From: Nakazawaea peltata
Taxonomy: Eukaryota > Ascomycota > Pichiomycetes > Alaninales > Pachysolenaceae
Direction of reading: 5' to 3'
DNA length: 64,000 nt
Assembly (NCBI GenBank): GCA_001599355.1
Contig: BCGQ01000002.1
Coordinates: 757,554-821,553 of the forward strand
Made by a program: the position numbers and the translations under genes. Below the pieces are notes generated by a model, which worked only from the letters and a program-made list of their open reading frames with translations, was not told the DNA's origin and ran no database searches. Below are positions 7,601 to 16,657 of the stretch, one piece after another; the first letter of the stretch is position 1, and each line of letters starts with the position of its first letter.

Positions 7601-9589
7601 ATGGTACCGCCAGTCAGAGACCTTACAGGTAACGTACAGGAGGAATACTCCTCGTCGGATGATGATTATGGCCATAATCCATTTGGAACCGGCAGTGAAC
7701 TGGTGTCTGGCCAAATGGTGGCTGGCCAAGCGCTGTCCCAAGACGAGGCAGCAACTGTCGATGAAAGAGAACTGTCATCTACACCAGAGATGGCTGGTGA
7801 GATGGGTGATGGTTCTACTCCGATAGATTCATCATCGGTAGACTCCAAACGAATCCAACCAAACGATTACGACAGATACCCAAGCTATCTCAATAGCTCT
7901 AGTAGATCTATCGCTAGTTCTAGACAAAGTTTATTAGCAGGCGGAGCCACTGGAGGGGTGAATTCCCGTCCAAACTCGGGTTTGATGACCCCCTCTTCTC
8001 TGCGTGATAGTTTAAATACAGGAAAGAACCCATTCATGACGATGGACCCGGATGTCTCACCATTTGGAGGTTACCCACTGTCGTCATTTCCCTTACATAT
8101 CGAAGAGAAGGAACCAGACGACTATTTACACAATCCAGACCCGATTCTGGACCTGGAATACGAGAAGAATAGATTCTTATATGATATCAAACACTTGGAC
8201 AAACGTTCTGCTGGTGGTTTGATAGGCTTATGCTTCTTAGTAGCCGGAGCGGTGCTGTTATTTATCGTTTTACCGGTTCTTACATACTCGGGAGTCACCG
8301 ATTATCATAAACAAGCTAATACTTATGTTATACTTTCAGAATATGAATATCCGCAGTTATCACTGATCAGATCCAATTTGGTCGACCCAGATACTCCATC
8401 TGATGCCCATACTAGAGAGGCTAGAGATGGTTCTTTATGGTCTTTGGTATTCAGTGATGAGTTTAATGCCGAGGGCCGTACTTTTTATGATGGAGATGAC
8501 CAATTCTGGACTGCTGCCGACTTGAATTATGCCGCTACTAAAGATTTGGAATGGTATGATCCCGATCTGGTGGTCACTCTGAATGGAACTGTCAATCTCA
8601 GAATGGATCTGATCAAACAACATGATTTATTCTACAGATCTGGTATGATTCAGAGTTGGAATAAGATGTGTTTCACTCAAGGTATTATGGAGGTGAGTGC
8701 CAGGTTCCCAAACAAGGGAAATGTCTCTGGGTTATGGCCCGGTTTGTGGTCTATGGGTAATATTGGACGTCCAGGTTATTTGGCCACTACTGAAGGTACT
8801 TGGCCTTACTCTTACGACTCGTGTGATGCCGGTATTACTGCCAACCAATCCTCTCCTGATGGAATCTCGTATTTACCGGGTCAAAAATTGAACGGTTGTA
8901 CTTGTTCAGGTGAAGATCATCCTAATCAAGGTACTGCTCGTGGAGCTCCAGAAATCGATATTATCGAAGTCGAACTGGACACTAATCTTAAGATTGGTGT
9001 ACTGTCTCAATCTCTTCAAATTGCTCCAATGGATATTTGGTACATCCCAGACTACAATTTCATCGAGATCCATAATAGTTCCATCACCTCCATGAACACA
9101 TACACTGGAGGCCCATTCCAGCAGGCTGTATCCCTGACTACAACCTTGAATACTAAATGGTACGAGTACACTGGAGGAGAATACCAGAAATATCTGTATG
9201 AATATTTGAATGATAACGATGAAGGATACATCAGATGGTTCATTGGAGATGATCCAACGTTCACGATGCATCTGTATGCCTTACTGCCGAACGGAAACAT
9301 CGGTTGGCGTCGTATCTCCAAAGAGCCAATGTCAATGATCTTAAATTTGGGTATCTCTAATAACTGGGCCTATATTGACTGGCCATCCATCGACTTCCCA
9401 AACACTTTAAGTATAGATTACGTGAGAATCTACCAACCCAACGATAGTATCTCTGTCACTTGTGACCCTGATGATTATCCAACTTATAACTACATCCAAG
9501 ATCATTTGAATGCTTATGATGATTACAATCTCACCACATGGGAGGATGCTGGTTATTCATTCCCAAAGAATTCGTTACTTGGTTGTTAA
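7601..9589 (+). CDS. KRE6: Beta-1,6-glucan synthesis protein, KRE6/SKN1 family
   Basis: A 662-residue type II membrane protein needed for cell-wall beta-1,6-glucan. It has a Ser-rich cytosolic tail of about 200 residues, one membrane segment at about 205-230, and a lumenal GH16-like SKN1/KRE6 domain from about 270 to 640. Visible motifs are SGLWPGLWSMGNIGRPGYLA, CDAGITANQSSPDGISYLPG and the acid motif EIDIIE (E451, D453, E456). Several N-glycosylation sites and paired cysteines are present. Read with CTG = Ala it becomes much closer to Saccharomyces Kre6 (DPDAV, RMDA, ASQSLQIAP, QKYAYEYLND). KRE6 and SKN1 cannot be told apart here. The gene sits between EMP65 and the TenA-like gene. Confidence 0.95.
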   Translation: MVPPVRDLTGNVQEEYSSSDDDYGHNPFGTGSELVSGQMVAGQALSQDEAATVDERELSSTPEMAGEMGDGSTPIDSSSVDSKRIQPNDYDRYPSYLNSSSRSIASSRQSLLAGGATGGVNSRPNSGLMTPSSLRDSLNTGKNPFMTMDPDVSPFGGYPLSSFPLHIEEKEPDDYLHNPDPILDLEYEKNRFLYDIKHLDKRSAGGLIGLCFLVAGAVLLFIVLPVLTYSGVTDYHKQANTYVILSEYEYPQLSLIRSNLVDPDTPSDAHTREARDGSLWSLVFSDEFNAEGRTFYDGDDQFWTAADLNYAATKDLEWYDPDLVVTLNGTVNLRMDLIKQHDLFYRSGMIQSWNKMCFTQGIMEVSARFPNKGNVSGLWPGLWSMGNIGRPGYLATTEGTWPYSYDSCDAGITANQSSPDGISYLPGQKLNGCTCSGEDHPNQGTARGAPEIDIIEVELDTNLKIGVLSQSLQIAPMDIWYIPDYNFIEIHNSSITSMNTYTGGPFQQAVSLTTTLNTKWYEYTGGEYQKYLYEYLNDNDEGYIRWFIGDDPTFTMHLYALLPNGNIGWRRISKEPMSMILNLGISNNWAYIDWPSIDFPNTLSIDYVRIYQPNDSISVTCDPDDYPTYNYIQDHLNAYDDYNLTTWEDAGYSFPKNSLLGC

Positions 9590-9594
9590 ATATA

Positions 9595-11430
9595 TTACCA
9601 TATCCGTTTTGAAGCCATTTCGTATCGTTTAACGTCTCGTAAGGTGTCGTATTTCTCTTCGTCGTAATCGTCTAGTTGGGTCATTTGAGATCTCTTTTTG
9701 TCCACCAGTCGTAGTATACTTTGATTCCGTTGTTCTTCAAGAGATGGAGGTACTTTCTCATTTGGATCATATAATTGAAGTCGGATTGTGTCATCGAGTT
9801 CCACTAATGAGGTTGAAGGTTGACCTGGGACAAAATCTTGGAGTAAACTAGACCCAAATTTCTCATCTCGAGGTGATAGATTGTCTTCCAAATCCTCGAC
9901 ATCACTTCTTCCATCGACTTTACTTCTGCTTCTTGAACGACGATACCCAGACGAACTACGATGTCTCAGATTGAGATGGTGCTGATGCTGGAGATGACGT
10001 CTAAGCAACACATTGTTGGACCATTTGAGCAATATCAACGATAATATCAATCTGAAGAGCAATGTAGATACAAAGATGATCAGTATAAATAAGATTCCCC
10101 ACGATTGGAACTCTCCATAGATCGATAAAGTCAATGGAATGATAGACATCTTGACAAATACAATCACCATAGCAAATAACGGCAATCCAATACGACGAAC
10201 TAAGTCAATTCCATCCATATCATTCTCCACAGCTGAAGATATCTCTCCGCTGGAGTTGTCAGTGGCCTGTTTATAAGCCGTCATATAATCAATAGCCAAA
10301 ACTCTCAAATATTTATCATATATAGAGGGTTTGATCTTATTGAATTTAGTGATATACAAATGTTTAAGCCAATCAACCAAAATTTCCGACCCAAATACAA
10401 CTGCCGTAGGACCCATGATGATCCCAAACCAAATATACAAATAATTGGAGGAGTTTAAGTACCAAGAGTTTGGCTTTAACGAGGAAGGATTGTTCTCGAT
10501 ATTCAAATTCTTCAAACTGATGACAAATAATATAGTGAATAACTGGAATCTCTCGGTCAAATCTGCACATGAGATCTGGAATAATCCTTCTCTCTCAAAC
10601 TTCTTGAATACTGAAGATTTCAATTCACTAAATTGAGCACTGAGAATCAAGGTCAATAAAGCATTGGAATACGAGTTGATCAGTACAGTCAATGACATGA
10701 CTTGGTAAATGAAGACATATGAATGGCACGAGAGGTACGCAATGCTCAAGATTCCAAATATCAATACCTTAAATACACTGAACACATTCCTTCTCCATGG
10801 TAAATTGAATAAAATACTAAGTAAATCTTGCCCTAATGAACTTAACAACTTATCGGCAACCTCTAAGATTCCCATCATGACGTACAACTTGATCAGAGTA
10901 CCATTCTTGATGTTGTGATAGATCTTGGAGGTGTCTAAAGTCTTCAATATAGTCAATGTGGATACCAATAGCACCAAGTAAATTGTATCTTTCTTTAAAG
11001 CTCGGTAATTCAACCTGATATAATCCAGTCTTTTGGAGATGAATAAAGAGCGGCACATTAATACACCGTTCGTGGCGATTCTCAAGGGCACTATTGTGAA
11101 TAGTGTGAGAAACGCATTCAAGCAGTATAAGATCCCGAACACCATGAACTTTTCTAAGTAGACAGGGAGCTTGACAACGTTTAAGATCTGGCTCATTGAG
11201 ATGTCATCTGGGGCTATTGAGGGTCTCTTTTTATGATCATTCTCTTCAGGTTGGGGTTTGTTGAAGGAGATATTCAATTCTAGCAGTAACAATTTCCATA
11301 AATTGACGGTGGGTGTGTTGGAATTGATTGAGCCATTGGCGGTTAAATTTGAGTTGGGATTGGAGGTGGAGATTGTTAGTCCACTTGAGACAGAGGGTCT
11401 ATTTCTTCTTTTTGGGGATGATTCTCTCAT
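9595..11430 (-). CDS. EMP65: ER membrane protein of the TAPT1/DUF747 family
   Basis: A 611-residue multi-pass protein homologous to yeast Emp65 and animal TAPT1; Emp65 is linked with Slp1 in protecting folding proteins in the ER. The DUF747 core starts near residue 90 (VVKLPVYLEKFMVFGILYCLNAFLTLFTIVPLR) and runs through LADKLLSSLGQDLL-like and CHSYVFIYQVMSLTVLINSYSNALLTL segments with about six to eight hydrophobic helices. The N-terminus is basic and the C-terminal 120 residues are charged and Arg/Ser-rich. It is divergent with RTR1, as in Saccharomyces. Its stop lies six bases from the KRE6 stop, so the two transcripts must overlap at their 3' ends. Confidence 0.88.
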   Translation of the reverse strand: MRESSPKRRNRPSVSSGLTISTSNPNSNLTANGSINSNTPTVNLWKLLLLELNISFNKPQPEENDHKKRPSIAPDDISMSQILNVVKLPVYLEKFMVFGILYCLNAFLTLFTIVPLRIATNGVLMCRSLFISKRLDYIRLNYRALKKDTIYLVLLVSTLTILKTLDTSKIYHNIKNGTLIKLYVMMGILEVADKLLSSLGQDLLSILFNLPWRRNVFSVFKVLIFGILSIAYLSCHSYVFIYQVMSLTVLINSYSNALLTLILSAQFSELKSSVFKKFEREGLFQISCADLTERFQLFTILFVISLKNLNIENNPSSLKPNSWYLNSSNYLYIWFGIIMGPTAVVFGSEILVDWLKHLYITKFNKIKPSIYDKYLRVLAIDYMTAYKQATDNSSGEISSAVENDMDGIDLVRRIGLPLFAMVIVFVKMSIIPLTLSIYGEFQSWGILFILIIFVSTLLFRLILSLILLKWSNNVLLRRHLQHQHHLNLRHRSSSGYRRSRSRSKVDGRSDVEDLEDNLSPRDEKFGSSLLQDFVPGQPSTSLVELDDTIRLQLYDPNEKVPPSLEEQRNQSILRLVDKKRSQMTQLDDYDEEKYDTLRDVKRYEMASKRIW

Positions 11431-12198
11431 GAGTTGTGTAGGACGTGAGGGGGGGAGTGGTGAATGAGATGTGGTGAAGAAGCTATGGTGAGTAGGTGTT
11501 GGAAGGAGTTGTGGGAAGGAGTTGTGGTAGTGTAAAGTTTATTAGAGAAGGATAAGATAAGTGATGGAGGGCAAATAATGCGCGTGAGTAGGGAAAGGGG
11601 AGGGCAGAAAGGGGAGGGAAAAACAAGTCAGGAGGGCAGAAGGGGTGAGAGGAATAGAGAGGAATGGGAAGGAATGGTGGAGGGATGGAGAGGGATGGAG
11701 AGGGAGGGACAATGGAGGGGAAGTCGTCTCGTAGTCGTGTAGTCATGGTACAGACCTGAAGTAGACGCAGCAGATCACCTAGATATACGCTACGAGTTTA
11801 TACCACTCCCCCCTCTCCCCCCTGCCCTTATTCCATACTTTATTTTCTGTTTCCTTCCTGTCCATTTCTCTAACAGCTCTTCAATCTGCCCTAACAGCTC
11901 TTCAATCTGCCCTTTTTCCCTTCCTTCTTCGTCCTTTCCCTTTCTCTTCTCTCTTCTCCTTTTTCCTTCTCGTTTGCCCTTCTTCTCCCCCTATATAAAT
12001 TATATACTACATTTTCTGCTTAAGCGCTTCCCTCAGATTCCTTCCCTCAGATTTCCTTCCCTCAAATTCCTTCCCTTTGCGCACACTAACAACTATTAAA
12101 GACATCTCCTATTTACAATTCACCACACATCACGATCACACTAAACCACTATAATTTAATATTCATAACATTTCACTCACCACTCCCTATCAGATCTC
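11431..12198. other. Divergent promoter region between EMP65 and RTR1 with repeats
   Basis: About 770 bases. The EMP65 side (11580-11720) is G/A-rich with GGAGGG-type runs; the RTR1 side is C/T-rich. A 21-base unit is repeated twice exactly (11871-11891 and 11892-11912, ending CAATCTGCCC), and a unit like CTTCCCTCAGATT occurs about four times at 12027-12077. A TATA-like TATATAAATTATATA lies near 11993. No gene seen. Confidence 0.7.
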
Positions 12199-12957
12199 AT
12201 GTCATTGCTACACTCCCCAAGAGATACTAAAATATCTCATGACCACCTTCAACAAGTCGTCGCCCCTTACAAACACTCTGTTGAATTCTCCAAGACACAT
12301 CTTTTGACCCCGGCGCAAGCCAATGGGGTACTGTTGATCCTTGTGGAACTGTTGATGGAAAATCATACCGACAAAGCCGGAATGAAATTATTGGCCAGCA
12401 TACTCAATTTGGATTCATATGACGAATTATGCAACGAACGAATCATCAACCACTATTGCAGCTACCCACTCTGTCCCATCTATGATGAGAAGAAGATAAA
12501 GCCTAATACTCAGAGAACAACCCTCAGGTTCTTGGAGAGTTATTACAAAAATTCATATTGCTCCAAGCTTCATTATCAATGTAATGAGTTCTTCAGAAGA
12601 CAGTTATCGGAGGAAGCTATATTTTTACGTACCGATCTCTTTAAAGCGGAGGAAAAGATCATCTTTTTAGACGAGTTACTCGATGAAATCAATGATACCA
12701 AAAATAAGGACAAATCAATGCTCAGTATCATCAAGGAAATGGGAACACTTTCTATCGCCGAGGAAGATTCAAAGGTGAACGAATTGGCGAATTTGGTCGA
12801 AAACTTTGAGATCATGGAGAACGAGAATCCTCTGCCACCTTCTACTGAGTTGGTGATAGATGACGGGTATGGTTTACAAGGTAATGACAAGTTGATTGAC
12901 GATGAGGATGACCAAAACATACGAGGAAGATCCATAGAGGGTTACGTTATTAGATAA
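12199..12957 (+). CDS. RTR1: RNA polymerase II CTD phosphatase, RPAP2 family
   Basis: Rtr1 (252 residues here) removes phosphate from the RNA polymerase II C-terminal domain, mainly Ser5, in early elongation. The zinc-binding signature of the RPAP2/Rtr1 family is complete: C87 and C92 (HYCSYPLC), C121 and H125 (YCSKLH), followed by FFRRQLSEEAIFLR. The rest is an acidic tail ending with a small basic segment. The start ATG follows a C/T-rich promoter. It is divergent to EMP65, the same arrangement as YER139C/YER140W. Confidence 0.93.
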   Translation: MSLLHSPRDTKISHDHLQQVVAPYKHSVEFSKTHLLTPAQANGVLLILVELLMENHTDKAGMKLLASILNLDSYDELCNERIINHYCSYPLCPIYDEKKIKPNTQRTTLRFLESYYKNSYCSKLHYQCNEFFRRQLSEEAIFLRTDLFKAEEKIIFLDELLDEINDTKNKDKSMLSIIKEMGTLSIAEEDSKVNELANLVENFEIMENENPLPPSTELVIDDGYGLQGNDKLIDDEDDQNIRGRSIEGYVIR

Positions 12958-12966
12958 TAGCATTAT

Positions 12967-14106
12967 TTATGATTTTTTTGAACTATCATTGTAGACGTTC
13001 CAATTGAATTGTGTAGGGTCTAATTTCTCTTCAAATTCTTGGGTGTTAAAGCGGGACTTTGTATGTTGGAACCCGTATTTCTCAAGGATATGATATAGAC
13101 TGGATGAATATTCGTTAAATTCGTTAATGTAGTGATCGGAAATGAAGTCTAGGAGCGCTTGGAAATTGGAAGATTGAATCTCATGGTGCTTTTGAAGATA
13201 TGGTTTCAACTTATTATGAAGAAGCATCACTTTACGATTATGGAATTTAACTTCTTGTTCTAAACGATGATTATTTTCAGAGACAAAGTCTTTTCTGGAA
13301 CTATCTACAAAGGAGACGTATCGAGGTTCATTCCTTGGAGTTTTCAACACCTCAGCGTCCCAAATATCCTCCATTTCCAGCCATTTACCATACTTAGCTT
13401 TATAACCGTCAAACAGAGAGAGTCCTTCTAAGTACCTGATATGACCCAAAGTCTGTTGGTAAATGCTCTTATCTATCTCCTTGAAAGTGCCATTGGGTAC
13501 TCTTAAACTAAGTAATGTCACTCTATCTGACCCATTATATATATATTTGGGCACATATGGTTTGGAATCGGGACCATAATCGTTGAATTTCCGCTTGAAA
13601 AGTTGCGATGCCTTCATTGAGAGCACTCGACTACCATAGATTTTCCTGATATATGTCTCATCGAGTTTTGATTTATGAGGTATTCTAACTCTTTTCTGAT
13701 CGCTGATGACTAATTTGTTAATCAAACCTGTCAATCTTTGCTCATTTTGTAAATATTCTTGATCTTTAGGATCCATTTTGGGGTAAGATTCTGTGATATG
13801 GGGCTTTCTTTTAATGCCAATAAATAGTGGGGGTGGGGATTTATAATTCCTCAAATTCTGGAGAATCGTATTCCAATCAGCCGATTCACTCGTATGCCCC
13901 TCAAATAACTCCTTTTCTAACTTATATCCTTCCTTTACGGCCACTCTAAGTCCATCAGACACCTTGAGCCCTTTGTTAGCTCTAAACAGCTCCCTTACTG
14001 TACTTAGAGCATTTCCTCTAAATTCTTCGGGTAAATACGTGCAATGTCGTATTAGCATTCGATATAGCACTAAAATGCTGTTTCTATGTTGTGTATTAGA
14101 CGCCAT
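12967..14106 (-). CDS. RRG1: RRG1-like protein (mitochondrial genome maintenance)
   Basis: A 379-residue basic protein. The N-terminus contains an LYR tripeptide in ILVLYRMLIRHC (L14-R16), and the C-terminus has LYHILEKYGF, which resembles my memory of yeast Rrg1. In Saccharomyces RRG1 is needed for mitochondrial genome maintenance and vacuolar acidification; its mechanism is unclear. Position supports the call strongly: on the minus strand the order AIM7, RPS13, this gene is the order of YDR063W, YDR064W, YDR065W. The first ATG is 14106; TTG at 14118 is not used. Sequence similarity is weak, so the call leans on synteny. Confidence 0.75.
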   Translation of the reverse strand: MASNTQHRNSILVLYRMLIRHCTYLPEEFRGNALSTVRELFRANKGLKVSDGLRVAVKEGYKLEKELFEGHTSESADWNTILQNLRNYKSPPPLFIGIKRKPHITESYPKMDPKDQEYLQNEQRLTGLINKLVISDQKRVRIPHKSKLDETYIRKIYGSRVLSMKASQLFKRKFNDYGPDSKPYVPKYIYNGSDRVTLLSLRVPNGTFKEIDKSIYQQTLGHIRYLEGLSLFDGYKAKYGKWLEMEDIWDAEVLKTPRNEPRYVSFVDSSRKDFVSENNHRLEQEVKFHNRKVMLLHNKLKPYLQKHHEIQSSNFQALLDFISDHYINEFNEYSSSLYHILEKYGFQHTKSRFNTQEFEEKLDPTQFNWNVYNDSSKKS

Positions 14107-14328
14107 CCCGTTGTCCAATTCTACTCCTTCCTCGACCTCATCACCTCCATTTTAACTATGAGGATTTTTCTTGAGAAAAGGGCATGAAAATTAGGGGCAC
14201 AAATACGCGAAAAAGGGCACGAAATCACCCAAGATCAGAAAAATCTCGAGCACTTTTAAATATTCAGTTAGTTTAAAGCGGGATAAAGTTTACTTTGTAT
14301 TGCATTAGAAGACTATTTTGACCTGGAT

Positions 14329-14835
14329 ATGCCATCTAATATCCCATTGACTTTAAAGCTCCACAATGGGGCTTCTACATACTTTGTTTTAGAACCAGAA
14401 ACCTCAACGTTTGACCAAGTCGCGTCCAAATTAGTGGCAATGGTAAATCTGTCCGGAGGATTTGTTAAAGATTCAAAGCCGGTACCAATGGGGGAGAATG
14501 GTGAAGATGCTGGAGATGACATTGCGATTCCTAAACCTTCCTTTGACACGGGAGATTCCAGTGATGCCGAAACCGACACAGAAGATAACACTGCCGGCAA
14601 TCTCACCGTCGAGACAGAGAATGGAGAGGCAAATCTGGGTATTGATATAACCGCAGCAGATATCAAATTCGGATTACCAAAGGGATCAACTATAGATATA
14701 TCGCAGGTGGAAATAATTGAAGATACAAACACTACTTTGAAGGCTCAAAATATAAAGGACTACACTTCTATACTATTTGCATTAAAGGATGATGAATTCA
14801 GTTACCAAGAACCAATCATAGATCAAGAGGAGTAA
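14329..14835 (+). CDS. Unrecognised acidic protein between RRG1 and RPS13
   Basis: A 168-residue acidic protein that I do not recognise. The first 40 residues (MPSNIPLTLKLHNGASTYFVLEPETSTFDQVASKL) have the strand-strand-helix look of a ubiquitin-like or RA-like start; the middle is rich in Asp, Glu and Thr; the end (GLPKGSTIDISQVEIIED, then DYTSILFALKDDEF) looks ordered. The balanced codon use and a start close to the divergent RRG1 promoter suggest a real gene. It is inserted between RRG1 and RPS13 on the opposite strand. No function is proposed. Confidence 0.7.
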   Translation: MPSNIPLTLKLHNGASTYFVLEPETSTFDQVASKLVAMVNLSGGFVKDSKPVPMGENGEDAGDDIAIPKPSFDTGDSSDAETDTEDNTAGNLTVETENGEANLGIDITAADIKFGLPKGSTIDISQVEIIEDTNTTLKAQNIKDYTSILFALKDDEFSYQEPIIDQEE

Positions 14836-14940
14836 TACAAGATTCAAAAGCTCATGACATAATAAAATTTAAATAGATAAAAATCCAATTTTTCAGTTAA
14901 TATATATAAAAGATATAAATGATGAAAAGATGGAGAAAAT

Positions 14941-15882
14941 CTAGTTGACCAAAGCAGAAGCAGTGGCGGACTCGAACTTCCAGTTTGGTGGCAAAACTTG
15001 GACGGTTCTGTAGTATCTGGCCAATCTGTGGATTCTAGATTCGATCAAAATCAATCTGAACTTAGAGTCCTTGTCCTTTCTGTTTCTCTCCAAGTGCTTT
15101 CTGACAGAGACAGCCTTCTTAATCAAGAAGTACAAGTCTTCTGGGATCTCTGGAGCCAAACCGTTGGACTTCAAGATTCTCAAGATCTTGTTACCAGTGA
15201 TGACCTTAGCTTGGGAGACACCGTGGGAGTCTCTCAATTGGACACCAATTTGGGATGGAGTCAAACCCTTTCTGGCGTACTTGATGATTTGTTCAACTAC
15301 GGCATCTGGGGAAGACTTGAACCAAGCTGGAGCATTTCTAGAATATGGCAAAGCGGAAGAAGAAATTCCCTTACCCTATACCAAAATATAGTTAGTAAAT
15401 TATAATCTAAAAAAACACAAACCTACTTGAAATATTTCTTTCAAAACAATAGTAGAAGCAAGTTAAAACATCCAAAACTGATACAGAGCATCAGGGAAGC
15501 CACTCAACATTCTCTATCGATTCAAGATTTCTTTCCAGCAGTGTCACAAAACTGGTGCCGTGCAGTATATAACGGATGTCAGAAGCTATTGGAAGTGCAA
15601 CGAAATGGCACGGAGGAGCTAGCAACATGTCTTCCAAGTATTACGCCACCATAAGTGAATGTCAGGGCAGATACTAGATGATATCACTCATACATATATC
15701 CATCTACCAACACTTAGCGCCCTTATTTAATCACAAATAAGTTAGCCCCTTTACGGTGTCGACAGCGCTTGCGAAACATGAGTTCCTCCTCTTCCAAAAG
15801 TTCGACATCACCACCACAAACGGTCCAAATTTTGTCTTCCTCATGAGAAATAGTTACACACCTTACTGTGCATACGACCCAT
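14941..15882 (-). CDS. RPS13: 40S ribosomal protein S13 (uS15), two exons
   Basis: The first exon is 15862-15882 (MGRMHSK) and the second 14941-15375, starting [20 protein letters not shown]; together they give 151 residues, the normal length. The intron (15376-15861, 486 nt) starts GTGTGT and has TACTAAC at 15397..15391 before TATAG. The junction is in phase 0. The protein is almost identical to yeast S13 through the C-terminus [21 protein letters not shown]. It uses TTG for nearly every Leu and has no CTG at all, as expected for a highly expressed gene. The promoter shows AACCCTA and TCACGTGA sites. The plus-strand frame at 15427-15654 lies inside the intron and is not a gene. Confidence 0.97.
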
Positions 15883-16018
15883 TTTGACTGATTATTTGAT
15901 ATTAATTGGTGATAAAGTTGATAAAATGAATAAGATGAGAAAATTTTTTTTTTAATGAAGAGAAAAAAAATTCAAGGTGAAAATTTTCCATCGAGGGAAA
16001 AAATTTAGAAAAGGGAAT

Positions 16019-16035
16019 AACCCTAGATCACGTGA
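16019..16035. promoter_or_regulatory. Tbf1-like and Cbf1-like sites in the RPS13 promoter
   Basis: AACCCTA (16019-16025), the Tbf1/telomere-repeat core, is followed three bases later by the E-box palindrome TCACGTGA (16028-16035), the Cbf1 site. They lie about 140-150 bases upstream of the RPS13 ATG. This pairing is known in ribosomal-protein promoters of Candida-type yeasts, where Tbf1 and Cbf1 do the job of Rap1 in Saccharomyces. Function here is inferred. Confidence 0.7.
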
Positions 16036-16118
16036 CATACATCATTACACCAAAATAATTACATCGGGACACCAAAAGGTTATTTATTAAATGATTATCA
16101 ATAACTAAATCATAAACA

Positions 16119-16657
16119 TTATTGCAATTGTTCAGGAATGTCTTCAAAATCCTCTTCATCTTCTACTTCTATAAGCTTGGAGACACCTGCCTTTTCTCTA
16201 AATAATTCCAAAGCTGCTGCGTATAACATTTTATTGTCTTGGTTCAGGGTTGGAGGTCTATAATAGACCAATACAAGAGGGACCTTGAATCTTCCATCGG
16301 GTAATTTGAAAGGATATGATAATACGATGAATGAAGGAGAGTTATCTGGAAGCTCTGATGCTAATTCATCAAAACTGGTGTATACTTCATTATCAGATTT
16401 GATTTCATAGGTGGTCTTATCGATTTGGTCTAGAGGTGGGTTGTTAATATATGTGGGACACTAACTACTTTCAATGTTTTGTATATTCAACTTACAAGCC
16501 ATCAGTTCCATGGAAGTACCTCTGGCACTTTGCATTCTGAACTTCTTCAATCTTGCTAATGTCTCATCACTAAAGGTGTATAAGGTAGATGACTATAAGA
16601 ATTGTTAGTAATCAAGACCACCCACCACTATTGATCTGGCCAGTCCAAACTCACCAT
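16119..16657 (-). CDS. AIM7: GMF/ADF-homology protein AIM7, three exons
   Basis: AIM7 is the yeast glia-maturation-factor homologue; GMF binds Arp2/3 and prunes actin branches. The gene is split: exon 1 is only the ATG (16655-16657), exon 2 is 16496-16592 (SSTLYTFSDETLARLKKFRM onward) and exon 3 is 16119-16429, giving 136 residues. Intron 1 (62 nt) starts GTGAGT and has TACTAAC; intron 2 (66 nt) starts GTAAGT, has the variant TATTAAC and ends CTCTAG. The reading frame is intact through all junctions. Conserved parts include YEIKSDNE, LPDNSPSFIVLSYPF, PLVLVYYRP and NKMLYAAALELFREKAG. The acidic C-terminus ends DIPEQLQ. It lies next to RPS13 as in Saccharomyces. The exon 2/3 acceptor choice is the least certain part. 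Confidence 0.9.

Noticed and set aside
15427-15654. 75-codon plus-strand frame
   Set aside because: It lies wholly inside the RPS13 intron and has no recognisable features.
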